The notes under the pieces are model-generated. The model was not told the origin of the DNA and made no database searches. It saw nothing but the letters and a program-made list of their open reading frames with translations. From assembly GCA_016808115.1 (NCBI GenBank), contig JAEQBH010009485.1:1-64000 (forward strand): DNA of 64,000 nt, read 5' to 3'. This stretch comes from Tetrastigma voinierianum (lineage: Eukaryota; Streptophyta; Magnoliopsida; Vitales; Vitaceae). A program made the translations under genes and the position numbers. Below, one piece after another: positions 51,101-60,030 of this stretch. Numbering within the stretch: position 1 is the stretch's first letter; each line of letters begins with the position of its first letter.

Positions 51101-52331
51101 ACCAGTGGAGAAGTCACTTCATTCAAAAAGCTTTGAGTCTTCACTAGCCACATATTCAATTGTTCTTGCTGGCATCATTGGGACATAAGAGTTTATCAAA
51201 ATTAGAGTAACATTAACACAGTCATCACATAACATCTTCATAAATCTCTACCATCTTGCAACTCACACTAGAGTTACAACACAAACCCAATCATTAAACT
51301 TCAAGTCTCCAAAACCTTACTAGGCATACAACATAACATGCATGGATAGACAGCCAAAGTTTTTAAAAAAAATTTATGTTCTTCAATGCAACATACTATA
51401 GAGATAAACCATAAGCATTCACAAATATATTTAAAAGAATCCATATGTTTAGCAACTTTCTAATGAAATAAATTCTAGCTGCAACCGTAGACACAAAAAA
51501 ACAAATCTACGTGGTTTGGCTGGACTATATTCATCCATCTTTGGAAGAGAGGAAAATTAAATCCACTATTACCAATAAGCAAAATAATAGAAACTCTCAG
51601 CAGCCTCTCAATTCTCAACATTGAGCTCCAAGAAAATTCCGACAAGGATCATCAAATAACCCAACCAGCCAACTACAATATTTCTACCCACAGAAAAAGG
51701 AAAAGATAATCATCAAAGAACAGCAAATACTGTGTCCTTTCTACTGGTACCTCACCTGGGTCTATAGGCCCCCTGGCGTCTAGAGAAACTCTCTTGCCTT
51801 TGTCCTTGAAGTCCAATAATAGATTGATGTTACACGAAGCCTAATGTCACTGATTAATATATTGAATCACAGGGTCAAGATTTAGGACAATCATAATGCC
51901 CACAATTCTGACTTATACTGAAGGTTATTGACCAGCTAAGCTCCTTGGATCAAACCCATATGCTGTAGACCGCCGTTCTTAAGATAAAAACAATTTCAAT
52001 TCATTTCTGCATATGGATTTTACACTAATTACTGAATATTAGAACGACCCGGAAGTTGAATTCAATCCAATACTCCGCCTTTATACATACAAGAACGAAA
52101 AATGAAATGAAACCAAAGAAACTCTGGTCATACAGAAAAAACCAAAGAGCAGGACTCACTGGTATCAATGTCTCTTAATCTCCACTTATCACCCAGAGAC
52201 TGGACGACCAGCCTGAACCGGAGCTTGGGTCTTGCAGAGAATCCCACCTTGCAGAAATCCCGATGAGGGAAGAGAGGAAACAGCGCAGTTTTTGATGGGT
52301 TTACATGGATTATTGAGAGTTTTGAATACAT
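29370..52331 (-). CDS. DUF639 family membrane protein gene (at least 11 exons)
   Basis: A plant-specific DUF639 gene spread over 23 kb. Exons from 5' to 3': 52331-52160, about 51143-50948, 50774-50624, 49626-49519, 47963-47806, 46352-46187, about 35890-35746, about 34340-33632, 33109-33002, 30505-30250, 29576-29370. Phases agree for exons 2-6 and 9-10. Diagnostic segments are DPVNVFDTQDIDDIFMAEKT, GEEAFVRITPAVSGVADRST, ERIICIGSSRKRPVIKWENN, ETWALEFVDLGGEMRRDVWY, NHVFDIEGSVYLRKWMRS and IRDQPPSNTIQKIIAVKEAM. Predicted membrane segments lie in exons 9-10 (FLAFAYTLI; LPYVFPTTLMIVGF) and probably in exon 11. The biochemical role is unknown. Exons 7, 8 and 11 carry indels; the others are clean. Exon 1 is the least certain. 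Introns are loaded with mobile elements, the largest (46.19-35.89 kb) holding a complete Copia. Confidence 0.85.
30250..30505 (-). CDS. DUF639 exon 10
   Basis: Clean 256-nt exon with AG acceptor and CAG|GTATGT donor. It encodes a membrane segment (YVFPTTLMIVGFGMLLL) and the most conserved DUF639 stretch (GRLGRSFGKVTIRDQPPSNT), then YLQNLNVTLLKIRTIILSGQ. Confidence 0.92.
31429..31620 (-). mobile_element. Short 5'-truncated LINE or SINE tail in a DUF639 intron
   Basis: Flanked by the 11-bp direct repeat AATCAATAAAT at 31429-31439 and 31610-31620. It starts on the plus strand with a T-run, i.e. an A-tail on the minus strand. The body AAAGCAACCCAAAGCAAACA resembles the 3' end of the L1 fragment at 48.3 kb (AAAGCAACCCAAGAG). 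Confidence 0.65.
31636..32170 (+). repeat. Local direct duplication of about 125 bp
   Basis: 31636-31760 (AACACTATTGTCCTTGTGTA ... CATATCACTTCCCTG) is repeated with mutations at 32042-32168 (CATCCACTATTTCCTTTGTG ... CATTTCACTTCCATC). Both contain GGTGT(A/G)AAGC(A/C)TAAAGGT. Non-coding, in a DUF639 intron. Confidence 0.65.
33002..33109 (-). CDS. DUF639 exon 9
   Basis: 108 nt between GTGCAG and CAG|GTGATT. It encodes AKNFE-like sequence, then LRRWEEP-like and TISFLAFAYTLI. One or two indels near 33060-33090 shift the frame internally. Ending phase matches exon 10. Confidence 0.8.
33632..34340 (-). CDS. DUF639 exon 8 (largest)
   Basis: Encodes ETWALEFVDLGGEMRRDVWY through LQTLAVNYWGG in one clean frame down to about 33965. 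After an indel at about 33950-33965 comes TKFNEVGYLLIRGSRPSD to SIKQG-like sequence, and after more indels VEKTQATIDA and NIDLF, ending AAG|GTTGGG. The upstream edge is approximate. Confidence 0.85.
34526..34728 (-). mobile_element. Lone Copia-type LTR with intact primer-binding site
   Basis: On the minus strand the LTR (34728-34539) runs TGTCCAATGGACC ... CTCTTCACA, with canonical TG/CA ends. It is followed directly by TGGTATCAGAGCC (34538-34526), an exact initiator-methionine tRNA complement. The internal region beyond is missing or unrecognisable. Sits in DUF639 intron 7. Confidence 0.75.
35746..35890 (-). CDS. DUF639 exon 7
   Basis: Encodes VGQQDTRRLDLTRKGSQVQK and TKVGPFGSLLFDSAVSVSSG, with donor CCTGG|GTGAGT. 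An apparent one-base loss near the acceptor places a TGA just before the motif. The match to DUF639 order (after exon 6, before exon 8) is good. Confidence 0.75.
36352..36490 (+). repeat. 5' LTR of the intronic Copia
   Basis: Matches 40991-41128 and ends CTCTTCACA just before the primer site. The TG start appears as CA here. Confidence 0.75.
36491..36504 (+). other. Primer-binding site of the intronic Copia
   Basis: TGTTATCGAGAGCG directly follows the 5' LTR and differs slightly from TGGTATCAGAGC (initiator methionine tRNA). Confidence 0.65.
36505..40800 (+). pseudogene. gag-pol of the intronic Copia
   Basis: gag N-terminus near 37120-37190 (KLIGSENYL, then a GRGYEDH-like motif). Integrase C-terminal part at 38700-39150 (FISFMSRHGILHRSSCAHTP, GDVLLACYLI, RVFGCTCF). 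RT catalytic box YVDD at 40062-40073, then FQTKDLGKL near 40137. RNase H starts at YTDA (40540-40551). The GC-rich stretch at 36530-36840 is leader or gag. Frames switch often, so the element is not autonomous as written. Confidence 0.85.
40991..41128 (+). repeat. 3' LTR of the intronic Copia
   Basis: Begins TGTTAGATATTGTGATGCTT and ends at TTCTGCTTCACG. Counterpart of 36352-36490. Confidence 0.78.
41391..41840 (+). repeat. 450-bp direct duplication, left copy
   Basis: Matches 43391-43843 along its length (GGCTTTTGGATAACAAGTAG, TTAAAGAGTCATTGGCAATC, ATGAACTTTTGATGAAAGGG, CACGTCATT). The left copy is noisier. Non-coding. The two copies enclose the inverted-LTR insert. Confidence 0.8.
41841..43390. 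mobile_element. Insert bounded by two oppositely oriented LTR copies
   Basis: The plus strand near 41846-42000 (AGATTATTATATTGTTAGAT, TTATTATGTATGGTAATTTG, TATATAAGG) reappears as its reverse complement at 43235-43389. Both copies start TG and have a decayed tRNA-primer-like sequence at the inner end (GTATCAGGC near 42003). The 1.2-kb interiors behind the two LTRs do not mirror each other. The half read from the right is GC-rich leader-like sequence. Normal LTR elements have direct, not inverted, LTRs. Confidence 0.6.
43391..43843 (+). repeat. 450-bp direct duplication, right copy
   Basis: Counterpart of 41391-41840, with fewer indels, ending GGTTTTCCATGTAGTTTT. Beyond it the intron continues as single-copy DNA. 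Confidence 0.8.
43844..44446. other. DUF639 intron 6, single-copy DNA
   Basis: No gene or recognisable repeat. Confidence 0.4.
44447..44722 (-). mobile_element. tRNA-derived SINE-like repeat
   Basis: On the minus strand near 44665-44600: TGGTATTAGAACTAGG (A-box-like), then GGTCCTAGGTTTGAGTCACC (B-box-like), spaced as in plant tRNA-derived SINEs. A 45-bp direct repeat (CTCAA(G/A)CTTATA ... TTTAATATGAATATCAAGCT) lies at 44447-44490 and 44677-44722. It could be an unusually long flanking duplication or an internal repeat. Confidence 0.45.
44723..46186. other. DUF639 intron 6, remaining part
   Basis: About 1.4 kb of AT-rich intron with a TTTCAATTTCAATTTC microsatellite-like run near 45312-45335. 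Nothing else recognised. Confidence 0.4.
46187..46352 (-). CDS. DUF639 exon 6
   Basis: Clean 166-nt exon. Encodes VHEGRKSYEIQESPQISRER, then CIGSSRKRPVIKWENN and LTNKALYFQ before the donor CAG|GTATAT. Phase fits exon 5. Confidence 0.9.
47806..47963 (-). CDS. DUF639 exon 5
   Basis: Clean 158-nt exon after GTAAAG. Encodes RKLVGEEAFVRITPAVSGVA and AHNLFKALAGDE, ending VNELL with donor CTCAA|GTGAGC. Confidence 0.9.
48089..48123. repeat. (TA)n microsatellite
   Basis: About 17 TA units in a DUF639 intron. Confidence 0.9.
48294..49127 (-). mobile_element. 5'-truncated L1-type LINE
   Basis: Flanked by the perfect 15-bp duplication TTCCAAAGATGTTAT at 48294-48308 and 49113-49127. The minus strand encodes the C-terminal zinc-binding region of plant LINE reverse transcriptases (CQKCEETMDHLLLHC) followed by FWSIWKARNGIVFG. 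The A-tail side is the low-coordinate end. Inserted in DUF639 intron 4, same strand as the gene. Confidence 0.88.
49519..49626 (-). CDS. DUF639 exon 4
   Basis: Clean 108-nt exon (36 codons) after CTTACAG. Encodes EPAFQRLIFITMLAWENPY and ends GKASFQ with donor CAG|GTAAAT. Confidence 0.9.
50040..50543 (+). mobile_element. 5'-truncated L1-type LINE, opposite orientation
   Basis: The plus strand encodes CPLCRKDEENIEHLLLHCPM, the LINE zinc-binding motif, in a 96-codon open frame at 50110-50400, and ends in an A-tail at 50530-50543. The start is approximate and no target duplication could be fixed. Antisense to DUF639, in intron 3. Confidence 0.8.
50624..50774 (-). CDS. DUF639 exon 3
   Basis: Clean 151-nt exon. 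Encodes MMNGLTGEKCRKYLLIVPET and LVEYCCFRFLSRDSSDIHPC, donor AAG|GTTTGT. The start phase completes the arginine split from exon 2. Confidence 0.9.
50948..51143 (-). CDS. DUF639 exon 2
   Basis: Encodes KTQSFLNEVTSPLVRTGHGR, then DPVNVFDTQDIDDIFMAEKT and IVSIEQFSR, donor CAG|GTGGCA. The acceptor GGCTAG before 51143 keeps the frame with exon 1; an acceptor before 51168 is also possible. Confidence 0.85.
52160..52331 (-). CDS. DUF639 exon 1 (probable start)
   Basis: Begins MYSKLSIIHVNPSKTALFPL and shows ARPKLRFRLVVQSLGDKWRL before the donor ACCA|GTGAGT. It is rich in basic and hydroxylated residues and lacks acidic residues early, so an organelle-targeting N-terminus is possible. Chosen as first exon because it is the only open, spliceable segment between exon 2 and the transposon edge at about 52.45 kb. 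Confidence 0.6.
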
Positions 52332-55249
52332 CTTTTTTTTCTGCGTCTTCTACAAATTTTTCCTCTCTTGTTTCTCAGATTAAACCCCTTAACCTCTGTT
52401 CATGAATGATGTACGGATAGAAGGAAGAAGGCTCACGGAACTGGGTTATTACCTTGCTTATACGCACAAAAGACATGTGCTTTGCCTTCTTGAGTTCAGC
52501 CACTCTACACTTTTAGCTTTTAAACGAGAAATTACATTTACAGCGTGTTAACCTACATGCAACAAATTTAAAAATATTCTAGATGAAAATCTTAAATTTA
52601 CCGCCTTATTGCAATTGGGAAATTCTCTGTCTGTACATCTTAAGTCTTCTTTTCTTGTAATTTCTTCTGGCATATACGATTTATTTAACCCGTCCAGGAA
52701 GTGTGTTCGTTTAAAGCAATAGTGAGAATAAGGCGAGAATGGCGTTAAAAAATATGATGAGAATCATTAGAAAATTAAGAACTTCCCGAAACGGTGGAGA
52801 AGGAGGAATGAAGTTCGGGTTAATATTTTTTTCAGGTATAATATCTGCGAATCAGAATCTAAATCGGGATATCATGTATTAGGATATTGATAAAATTAGC
52901 AGGTTGTTTACAAATCCGATCCACACATACCACATCCGGATATCAAAATGGGATGGTTTTGATATAGCGGATTTGTGATACTCCGTCAAAATGAAATATA
53001 TCCGGTTGCATTCTCCGTTAAATTGAGTATATTCCGGGATTTGTTATATCCGATATTGAGCATATCAGTTTGTTATGTCGGTAAGTGAGTATAGCAGTTT
53101 GCATACCGATTTGGAAATCGGGATGAATTGATTTTTCGGTTTGATGTCGGTTTATTGATTTTCGGTTACAAATCAGGTAAGAAGCGCTCTCAGTGAGATT
53201 AAGATTGAGGTGTGTAAACACTTATACGAAAGTTAATAAAAAAATCCCATATCCGAGAGAGATGGTTTCTTAGCCAATCGATTATATGTCTGACACTAAT
53301 AGTAATAAATAACAATTTAATAAAAACATATCACAGTTTCCGCGAGAATCACTGCTTTCCTCACTTAAACATGCAAAAGAAAATGATAAAAGATTCAGCA
53401 TTTTTCTGCGGTTTTTTAAGCTGAACATTATTTGATGTATTTAATACGCATTTATTTTTGCGAGATGAATTTGGATCATAATCACGACCCGCTACGTGAT
53501 TAGTTGATATCGATTGATGCATTTAGTAGTAATGGGGTAATTTTAATACTTTAAAGTTAGAGTAATTTGTTTTAAGACATATCGAAATTAATAAATTGTT
53601 GTATCCGATCTTTTTGTAGTCGAGGGATGCTTTGATTGAATGGGCTGAATATGGGGAAAAGAGAGCAGTTTGTTATTGTGATAAAAGATCGGATAAAGGA
53701 GATAGTAGAAAAACAGGATTCTGCACTTAGCGTGGCGTGGTGGAGCATATAGGCGTCACGAAAATAGAGTGAATGCTGGAGCTTTGTCGAAAAGGCAATG
53801 GAGCGAAGAAAATGTGATTGTCGTTTAAGATAATCGATTGTGAGAGTTAGTAGTAATGATGATTGAGTGTTAAAGTTGTTTGTGGATTTCTAATCATCGA
53901 CGGTTAATAATTGGAGAAATTCGCTCCTTATCTTGGTCGATTATCAGGATGGGGATAAAACTATATTGTGGAAATATGGCGAAGAACTTGGTGAAGCAAA
54001 GATATTCTACGTACGTAAAAATTCATAGATCGTTATAATGTTAGCGCTATAGAGACAATGCTCTGATCATAGCGTCATAACGTATTATAATAGTCTTGGG
54101 TAGATACGCCGTCTGACAACTAATGAAACAACTGAATGAATGTAAATATGTTAAATTATATTATGTTCGTCATTAAGTTTAATGTTTTTATATTTTTGTT
54201 TAATGACGCGATCTTTTTATTTTAGATGTGCGGATTGAGCATACCCAGTACCTCGATTTAAATGCAGTGGCGTATTACCGTGCAAAGTGTGCTCCGGGAT
54301 GGAGATCCCTTATGTACCTCGGATTGAGGCTTTAGATCATCATTAGGGACGAACTTCCCGAATGGCGACCTGAGACAATTGATTTAGATGAAGCATGATG
54401 CTTCACTGGCGCGAGGACGGATGATTTATAATTGTAGTTTATCACATATTTTAAATCCACGTGCCCTTGTTTTATATTCCCATTTAGCTGTTTTTGTGAA
54501 GTTTTCTTAATTATTGATTTATTGTTGATAGAAGTGAGTTCCTTCATCGATTTATTCCATGCTACTTATGATGTCCATTTTCTTTTAATTTGTGCGTGAA
54601 TCTTGTAGTGTCATGATTATTTAATCCTTTTATGACAGGAATAAATCTCAATAATTATTGAGTCTTTGAAGGAGTAATGTAATGTAACAACTAATAAAAT
54701 GCAGTAAAATTAATCAAATTATATTTTAACATTAAGTCTAACAAGTAATACATAAACTATAAAACTAAGTCTTTTTTTCCTCTTGACGAACATATGCATG
54801 ATATTAGATCACGGTAGAATCAGGTGCGGGTGCTAAAGGATCCGCTATAGGTCTTTGGAGGAGCAGCGGAAGGCTGGTGGAGGAGGAGCTATCGATCAGT
54901 GGAGGATCATCGATCTGGTGGGAGGATAGCAAGGTGGGAGAAATTTAAAAATGGACTCGTAGCGGTGATGGTGTCATGAGATCTTGGGCAATTGATAGGG
55001 AGTGATATGAGATCTTTGAAGTCTCATCATTGACAAGTATGCCATGCGCCTCGTTCAGTGCACCCAAAAAATAATCAACACTCTGGTCTCTTCCCCCAGA
55101 TATCACATGCCTCAATAAAGTCAATGCTTTCACGGCATTCACAGCTACATAAATAATATGTAGACTTAATATTAGTAATATAATAAAAAAGTTAAGTATG
55201 AAATTATGTACAATTTCGTTACTAGGTCAAAAGCGAAGTCCATATTTAA

Positions 55250-56923
55250 CTACGGTATCAGCCTTGGTAGATCTACGACATGTGAGGGGCGGAGAGGGAT
55301 CGTGCATGCGTAGTAAACACGATCTAGGTATGGGGTTGACGATCGCGATGCGATATGCGATCTATAGGCCATATATACAGTACACTCTCACGAGCACGGT
55401 ATTGCATCGTCGACTCGACTCGATCGATCCCGGTGCGTGATCTAATTATCTCCAATCTCTGAATCGATAAGATGCTACGATTGATTAGGTGGAGGTGTGA
55501 AAAATGCGGAGGAATAGTGCAGATATATTAAGCGGCATAAGACACTCGGGATGATGGCTCCACAACTTGTCGCACTTTGATGCATCGAATACCGGCAATA
55601 TCGGGAAAGGGTGCTCGGCTCGATTGATCCTCCGCTATGGCTCCAGCGGACCTACGAAATGCAATCGATCGAGTCTCTCGAGGCCCATTGCAGGCTATAC
55701 GGAATCACGGTGCGACCTGTCTGGTCTGCGTGGGCGTTGACTCGATTGTCACGACATATGGGAAAAAACATCTCAGAAAAGTGCTCATAAAATCGGGCTA
55801 CATAATAAATAAAATAATTAATATCGATATCATCGATAATTGAAAATTATCTACAAATTATCGAAAATTATGCGTCAATCATTACATGTAAAGATCGTAG
55901 CCACCTAGCCATCGCACCTCGAGCACAGTCGCGGTAGTCGGTTACTGTCTGGATGCGAAACAAGGCTGCGCTGAGCATAGCTACGGCCGTGTTGAGGTCG
56001 GAATAGCTCGAGTACATTCTTTGCGACTAACGGTTGCACTCTTATCGGTAGTAGAGTGCGATGACCAGATGGGCGAAAACAGTAGCAAACGCTATATCAT
56101 CATCGGATGGCGCGTAGTAATAGTAAGAGAAATGATCCCTCGACGCGGTGAGTCGGCCCGAAGGAGGAAGCGACCTTCGCTCTAAGATGCTCTCTTTAGA
56201 TGCCTACTACGTCGGTGGTGCCCCTTGACTCCACCAATAAAGCATTGCGCGCCGTCCACATGAAGCGGCTGTGAGAATGATATCATCGATCCAGTAACAG
56301 GTATGTGTAAGATGGATGCGACGTCGTCTAGCGTGGTAGTGTCTCGCAGCGGCGGCATATGAAATGTCGTGGTCTCTGGCACCCAGCTCCTGAAAGCGGC
56401 GACATCGGTCTACACCATGACTTCGATGGCGCAAGCTAGTCGGCAATGCCCAAACCGGATCGATGTCTGATCACCATGCATCCCGAGACCTCTCGTATCT
56501 AGCTCCCGTAAGCTGCTGACTTTGCACCATGATTGACCCGATTTCATGTGGTGCTCGATCATCTGATAAAATGTGAATAAAATTACAATTCAAGTTTCGT
56601 AACAAATTAACATTAAAAAAAAATTTATATATATATATATATATATATATCTGACTTTGAATGATGATTGTTTACCTCTCCCTGACCATATCTTCGACTG
56701 TGATATGTTTGTCAAAACTCATAATATACATCTGTCGATAGGTGCCTCCAGGAAGCGCGCCGAATCTCGCCGGTCGTCCACATCATCTTTGAGGATGCTC
56801 ATTAGAATCTGGATCTGGCTGGCCCGGCTCGACCTCTCGATTGTGCCGTCGTCTACGCTCCGATCCAGTAGGTCGTCTGCGAGGTGCACTAGATGTATAT
56901 CCTCCTCGAGTACGTGGTGGCAT
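55250..56923 (-). pseudogene. Plant mobile domain (PMD, MAIN-like) gene, left copy
   Basis: Starts MPPRTRGGYTSSAPRRRP at 56923. The core ETTTFHMP...TTTLDDVASILHIPVTG at 56375-56290 is the hallmark of the plant mobile (aminotransferase-like) domain, also found in MAIN/MAIL1 proteins and in plant transposons. The C-terminal DRISRR-like segment is near 55355. Frames are broken by many indels. PMD function is not settled; host members act in silencing and genome stability. Confidence 0.7.
56625..56651. repeat. (TA)n microsatellite in the left PMD element
   Basis: About 12 TA units. A shorter (TA)n at the mirrored place (58870-58882) in the right copy differs in length. Confidence 0.85.
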
Positions 56924-57694
56924 ATCTATTTCAAAGAAAATAAACATTGATAACTTAAATAATATAATCATTAAATAAAAATATGCGTAGGGATGATCAC
57001 TCGTAGAATGTCTACTGGAAAAATATAGTTGGAATAGTATGCACTTTTATTTTTTATTTTGGGTGGAGGTTAAAATTTTGATATGATGCTTATCTCATCA
57101 TTCAATAAAAATTCCAAGTGGGATGAGGCACTTCACATCAAAACAATCACACTCCATATGTTTTTAAACTTACTCCATGAAAATAAAAAGACAACAAAAG
57201 TTCGACCAACTTGTCGGGAATTCTCTTACGATATTAACTTAGTCTTTGTGAGAAATCAAATCAGGACATCATCAAAATCGGGTTAAATGCAATCCATCAG
57301 GACATCATCCAATCCAGGTTAATTGCAGTATATCCCAAACGCCAGTAATCCGTTAAAAATCAAAACATCAGGACATTGTAAATCAGAAGCCCATTCACCG
57401 GGATTAGGACATCCGAAATCGAAATTTCGGACATCCGTCCGTCACGGTCCCATGTGGCAATAAATCGGACATCGTGAATCAAATATTAAGATATTATCGG
57501 ATTGATAAATCCGCTGAATTCATATTTGCGGTCAGAACAAAGATTAGGATCCTGAAAAACCCGGAAAATTCAGCTATAAACCAGAAAAATCTGACAAATC
57601 AAAGCAAACTTACTTGATCTCCGGATTTGGGAGGTTGTCTGGGTTTCGGTGCGGAGGATGGTCGGTTCTCTGGGTTTGGGTGCGGAGGATGGTC

Positions 57695-58025
57695 GGTTCT
57701 CCGGATTTGGGGGTTTTGTTTTGGGTAAGAAATGGGGAGGATGGGTTTGGGAACAAGTCAGGGAGTGTCGATAGAACAGAGATGGGAAAATTTTGTTATG
57801 GAATGGGGTGTAAAGAGATAATAAGGAGTAGTTCTATATGCCTTCGCTTTGTGCTCTGCTGCACCCCCATTACTAAATACACCCCTTTATTATCTCTTTG
57901 CACCAGTTCCATAACAAAAATTTTCCTGTCTGCCACTATCAAACTTACCTTCGACTTTGTTCCCAAACCCATCCTCCCCATTCTAACACCCAAAAGCAAA
58001 ACCCCCAATCGGAAAATCTCCTGCT
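57695..58025. repeat. Clean inverted repeat at the palindrome centre
   Basis: GGGGAGGATGGGTTTGGGAAC on the left (57734-57754) matches TTCCCAAACCCATCCTCCCC on the right (57960-57979). AAAATTTTGTTATGGAA, GAGATAATAA and GGGGGTTTTG are also mirrored. This core is far more similar between arms than the rest. Confidence 0.85.
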
Positions 58026-58614
58026 TATTTCCAGCTGCTCAATCACGACTCAATAAGACTTCAACATTTGTTGCATTTTGTTTATGTGATTTTCTGGTTT
58101 TTATCGAGTCTTTGTTCCCGGCCGCAATATGAGCGAGCTCCGATTTCATTGGAGAAATCTTGTAATATCTTAATATTTCGGATTTCCCGTCACCAGCAGC
58201 TGCGGCAGTTGTCGATGTCGTGAATTCCAGTGTCGGAAGCTCCCGTGGCTGTTCGGTTTACAATGTCGTGTTTGATTTTTGCCGGTGTGTCGAATGCTAT
58301 TACAATTAACGAGACTGATGATATCGAGATAGATTCACGACTAACGAGACTGATGATGTCGTTTATTTCTCTGGGCTAGTTAATATCGTTAAAAATTCTG
58401 GGCGAGCTTTGTGTTGTCTTTATTTTCGTAAGTGCTAAGCATATATAGTGTGACAATTTTGATAATGCCTCATCCCCGCGGGGTACACGACCAGATGACG
58501 GGCGCGCTCGCAGTTGCAACACTCGCAAATAAAAAAATAAGTGCATGCTATTTCGACGCGAGCGCTGCGGTGATCGCTCTGCGCTGCCAACACGTTATGT
58601 TATTTAAGTTATCG

Positions 58615-60030
58615 ATATGTTGCTTTTCTTTGGCTGCCTGCGTACTCCGGAAGGTGCTACATCTAGTGCCTGGCGACCTGCTGGGCGGAGCGTGGCGGCA
58701 GGTGTCCTGAGAGACGGCGGCGGCGCGATCGGCCGGTGGCGCTCACCGGCATGACCAGAGACCGAGGCGAAGAGGCGAGCCGAAGAGCAGAACTGGTAAT
58801 GGTACTATATTGCGGGGTGCAACGAGACATAATGCGGCGTGATTTGAAGAGAATGCATTGATCTGGCTATATATATATATATTTTTATGTTAATTTTGGT
58901 GCGCAACGGAGGCCCATGGTATTGCCGGCTGTGTATGATCGGCACCGATGAGTGATATCATGGTGCAGAAGCTGCAGGTTATGGAAGGCGGAAATATGGA
59001 GAGATCTCGACGCCTGGAGCGTATCGATGCGGGTTTAATCGTTGACTTTGGTGCTGATCTCATCGGTAGCGGCTGGGGCTGATGTTGTCGGCACCGGTAA
59101 CAGCCGGCGTTCTCTTGCGTTGAACGACCATCACGCCAGGCAACGTCGCATCCGTCTTCACGCGCCGCCTGATGCTGGACGTGTATCATTCTCGCGGCTG
59201 GGCGTGCGTGCTGACCAGTGAGGTTGAACGCGGCAATGGGCTCTCGAAGAAGGCGAGGCGTGTCGTTGCCGCCAGACCGACGCGAATCGTTCGACTGTAC
59301 GGATAAGGTCATACGTGATGACTATGGCTGTTTGCTTACTCGGCTTTGCCATGCAGTTTGGTTGCGCATTTCGTGATAAGAATGCGACGATGTCGCGATG
59401 CCGCGGAGCTGTGGTGGTAGCGCGGGTGCGTGTTTGGCGCTGTCGTGCGAACAGCGTGCGACCGGGCGATACTGGTAGGTGACTGCGTGACTACTGCGGT
59501 GCGATTGATGACGAGCCGCCAGGTAATTTGTGAATGTTCGGTATCGATGATGTGATATTATTATCTTATTTATTATGTGAGCTGAACTATGAGCACTTTC
59601 GGAGATGTTTCTTCTCGATATACGTAAACAACCATGATTCGGATGGTTCGCGATCGATTCGGAGAGACTCGATCGATTGCGGATTTGGTCTGGCCCGGGA
59701 GCCATATGCGGATCGCCGGTGACACCCCTTTCCGTGTGCATAGTATACCGGATGCATAAGTGCGGACAAGTTGTGGAGCCATATCATCGAATGGGTCTTA
59801 CGCCCGGTTGGCTATGTCGGACCGGCCCCTTTCACACCTCACGACCCGGCCGTGGTATCTTATTAGTTGTGGGAGAGATGGACGGATCCGCGTCTTGGCC
59901 GATCGAGTCGAGGTCGGCGATGCCCGTCTTCGGGCTCGGGAAGAGTGTGCCCGAGTATATGGCCTGGTATGATCGCATATCGCGTCGCATCGTTCCAGCC
60001 TCCACGACATATCGAGGTTTACATTGAGAT
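58615..60030 (+). pseudogene. Plant mobile domain (PMD, MAIN-like) gene, right copy
   Basis: Mirror copy of 55250-56923. The start region (CGTACTCCGGAAGG ... ACATCTAGTGCC) aligns with the left copy's start. The core near 59095-59215 is noisy. The C-terminal part at 59677-60027 is open for 116 codons (GEMDGSASWPIESRSAMPVF, SVPEYMAWYDRISRRIV), with the YxxWYxxIxR end typical of PMD proteins. Confidence 0.7.

Larger units (their letters stand above)
52450..57835 (-). mobile_element. PMD-carrying transposon-like element, left copy
   Basis: Left half of the palindrome. Its right end (GGGGTGTAAAGAGATAATAA) is an inverted counterpart of the TACACCCCTTTATTATCTCT start of the right copy. Its left end near 52450-52560 is blurred. 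It carries a plant mobile domain gene on the minus strand and lies about 120 bp upstream of the presumed DUF639 start codon. No transposase was recognised. Confidence 0.65.

Noticed and set aside
53018..53221. 67-codon minus-strand frame
   Set aside because: Lies in the subterminal repeat region of the left PMD element; no conserved counterpart in the right copy.
57614..58132. 172-codon plus-strand frame as a gene
   Set aside because: It spans the symmetry centre of the inverted repeat, so its two halves are reverse complements of each other.
59322..59787. Minus-strand histidine/serine/arginine-rich frames
   Set aside because: Shadows of the PMD gene, which reads on the plus strand in this copy.
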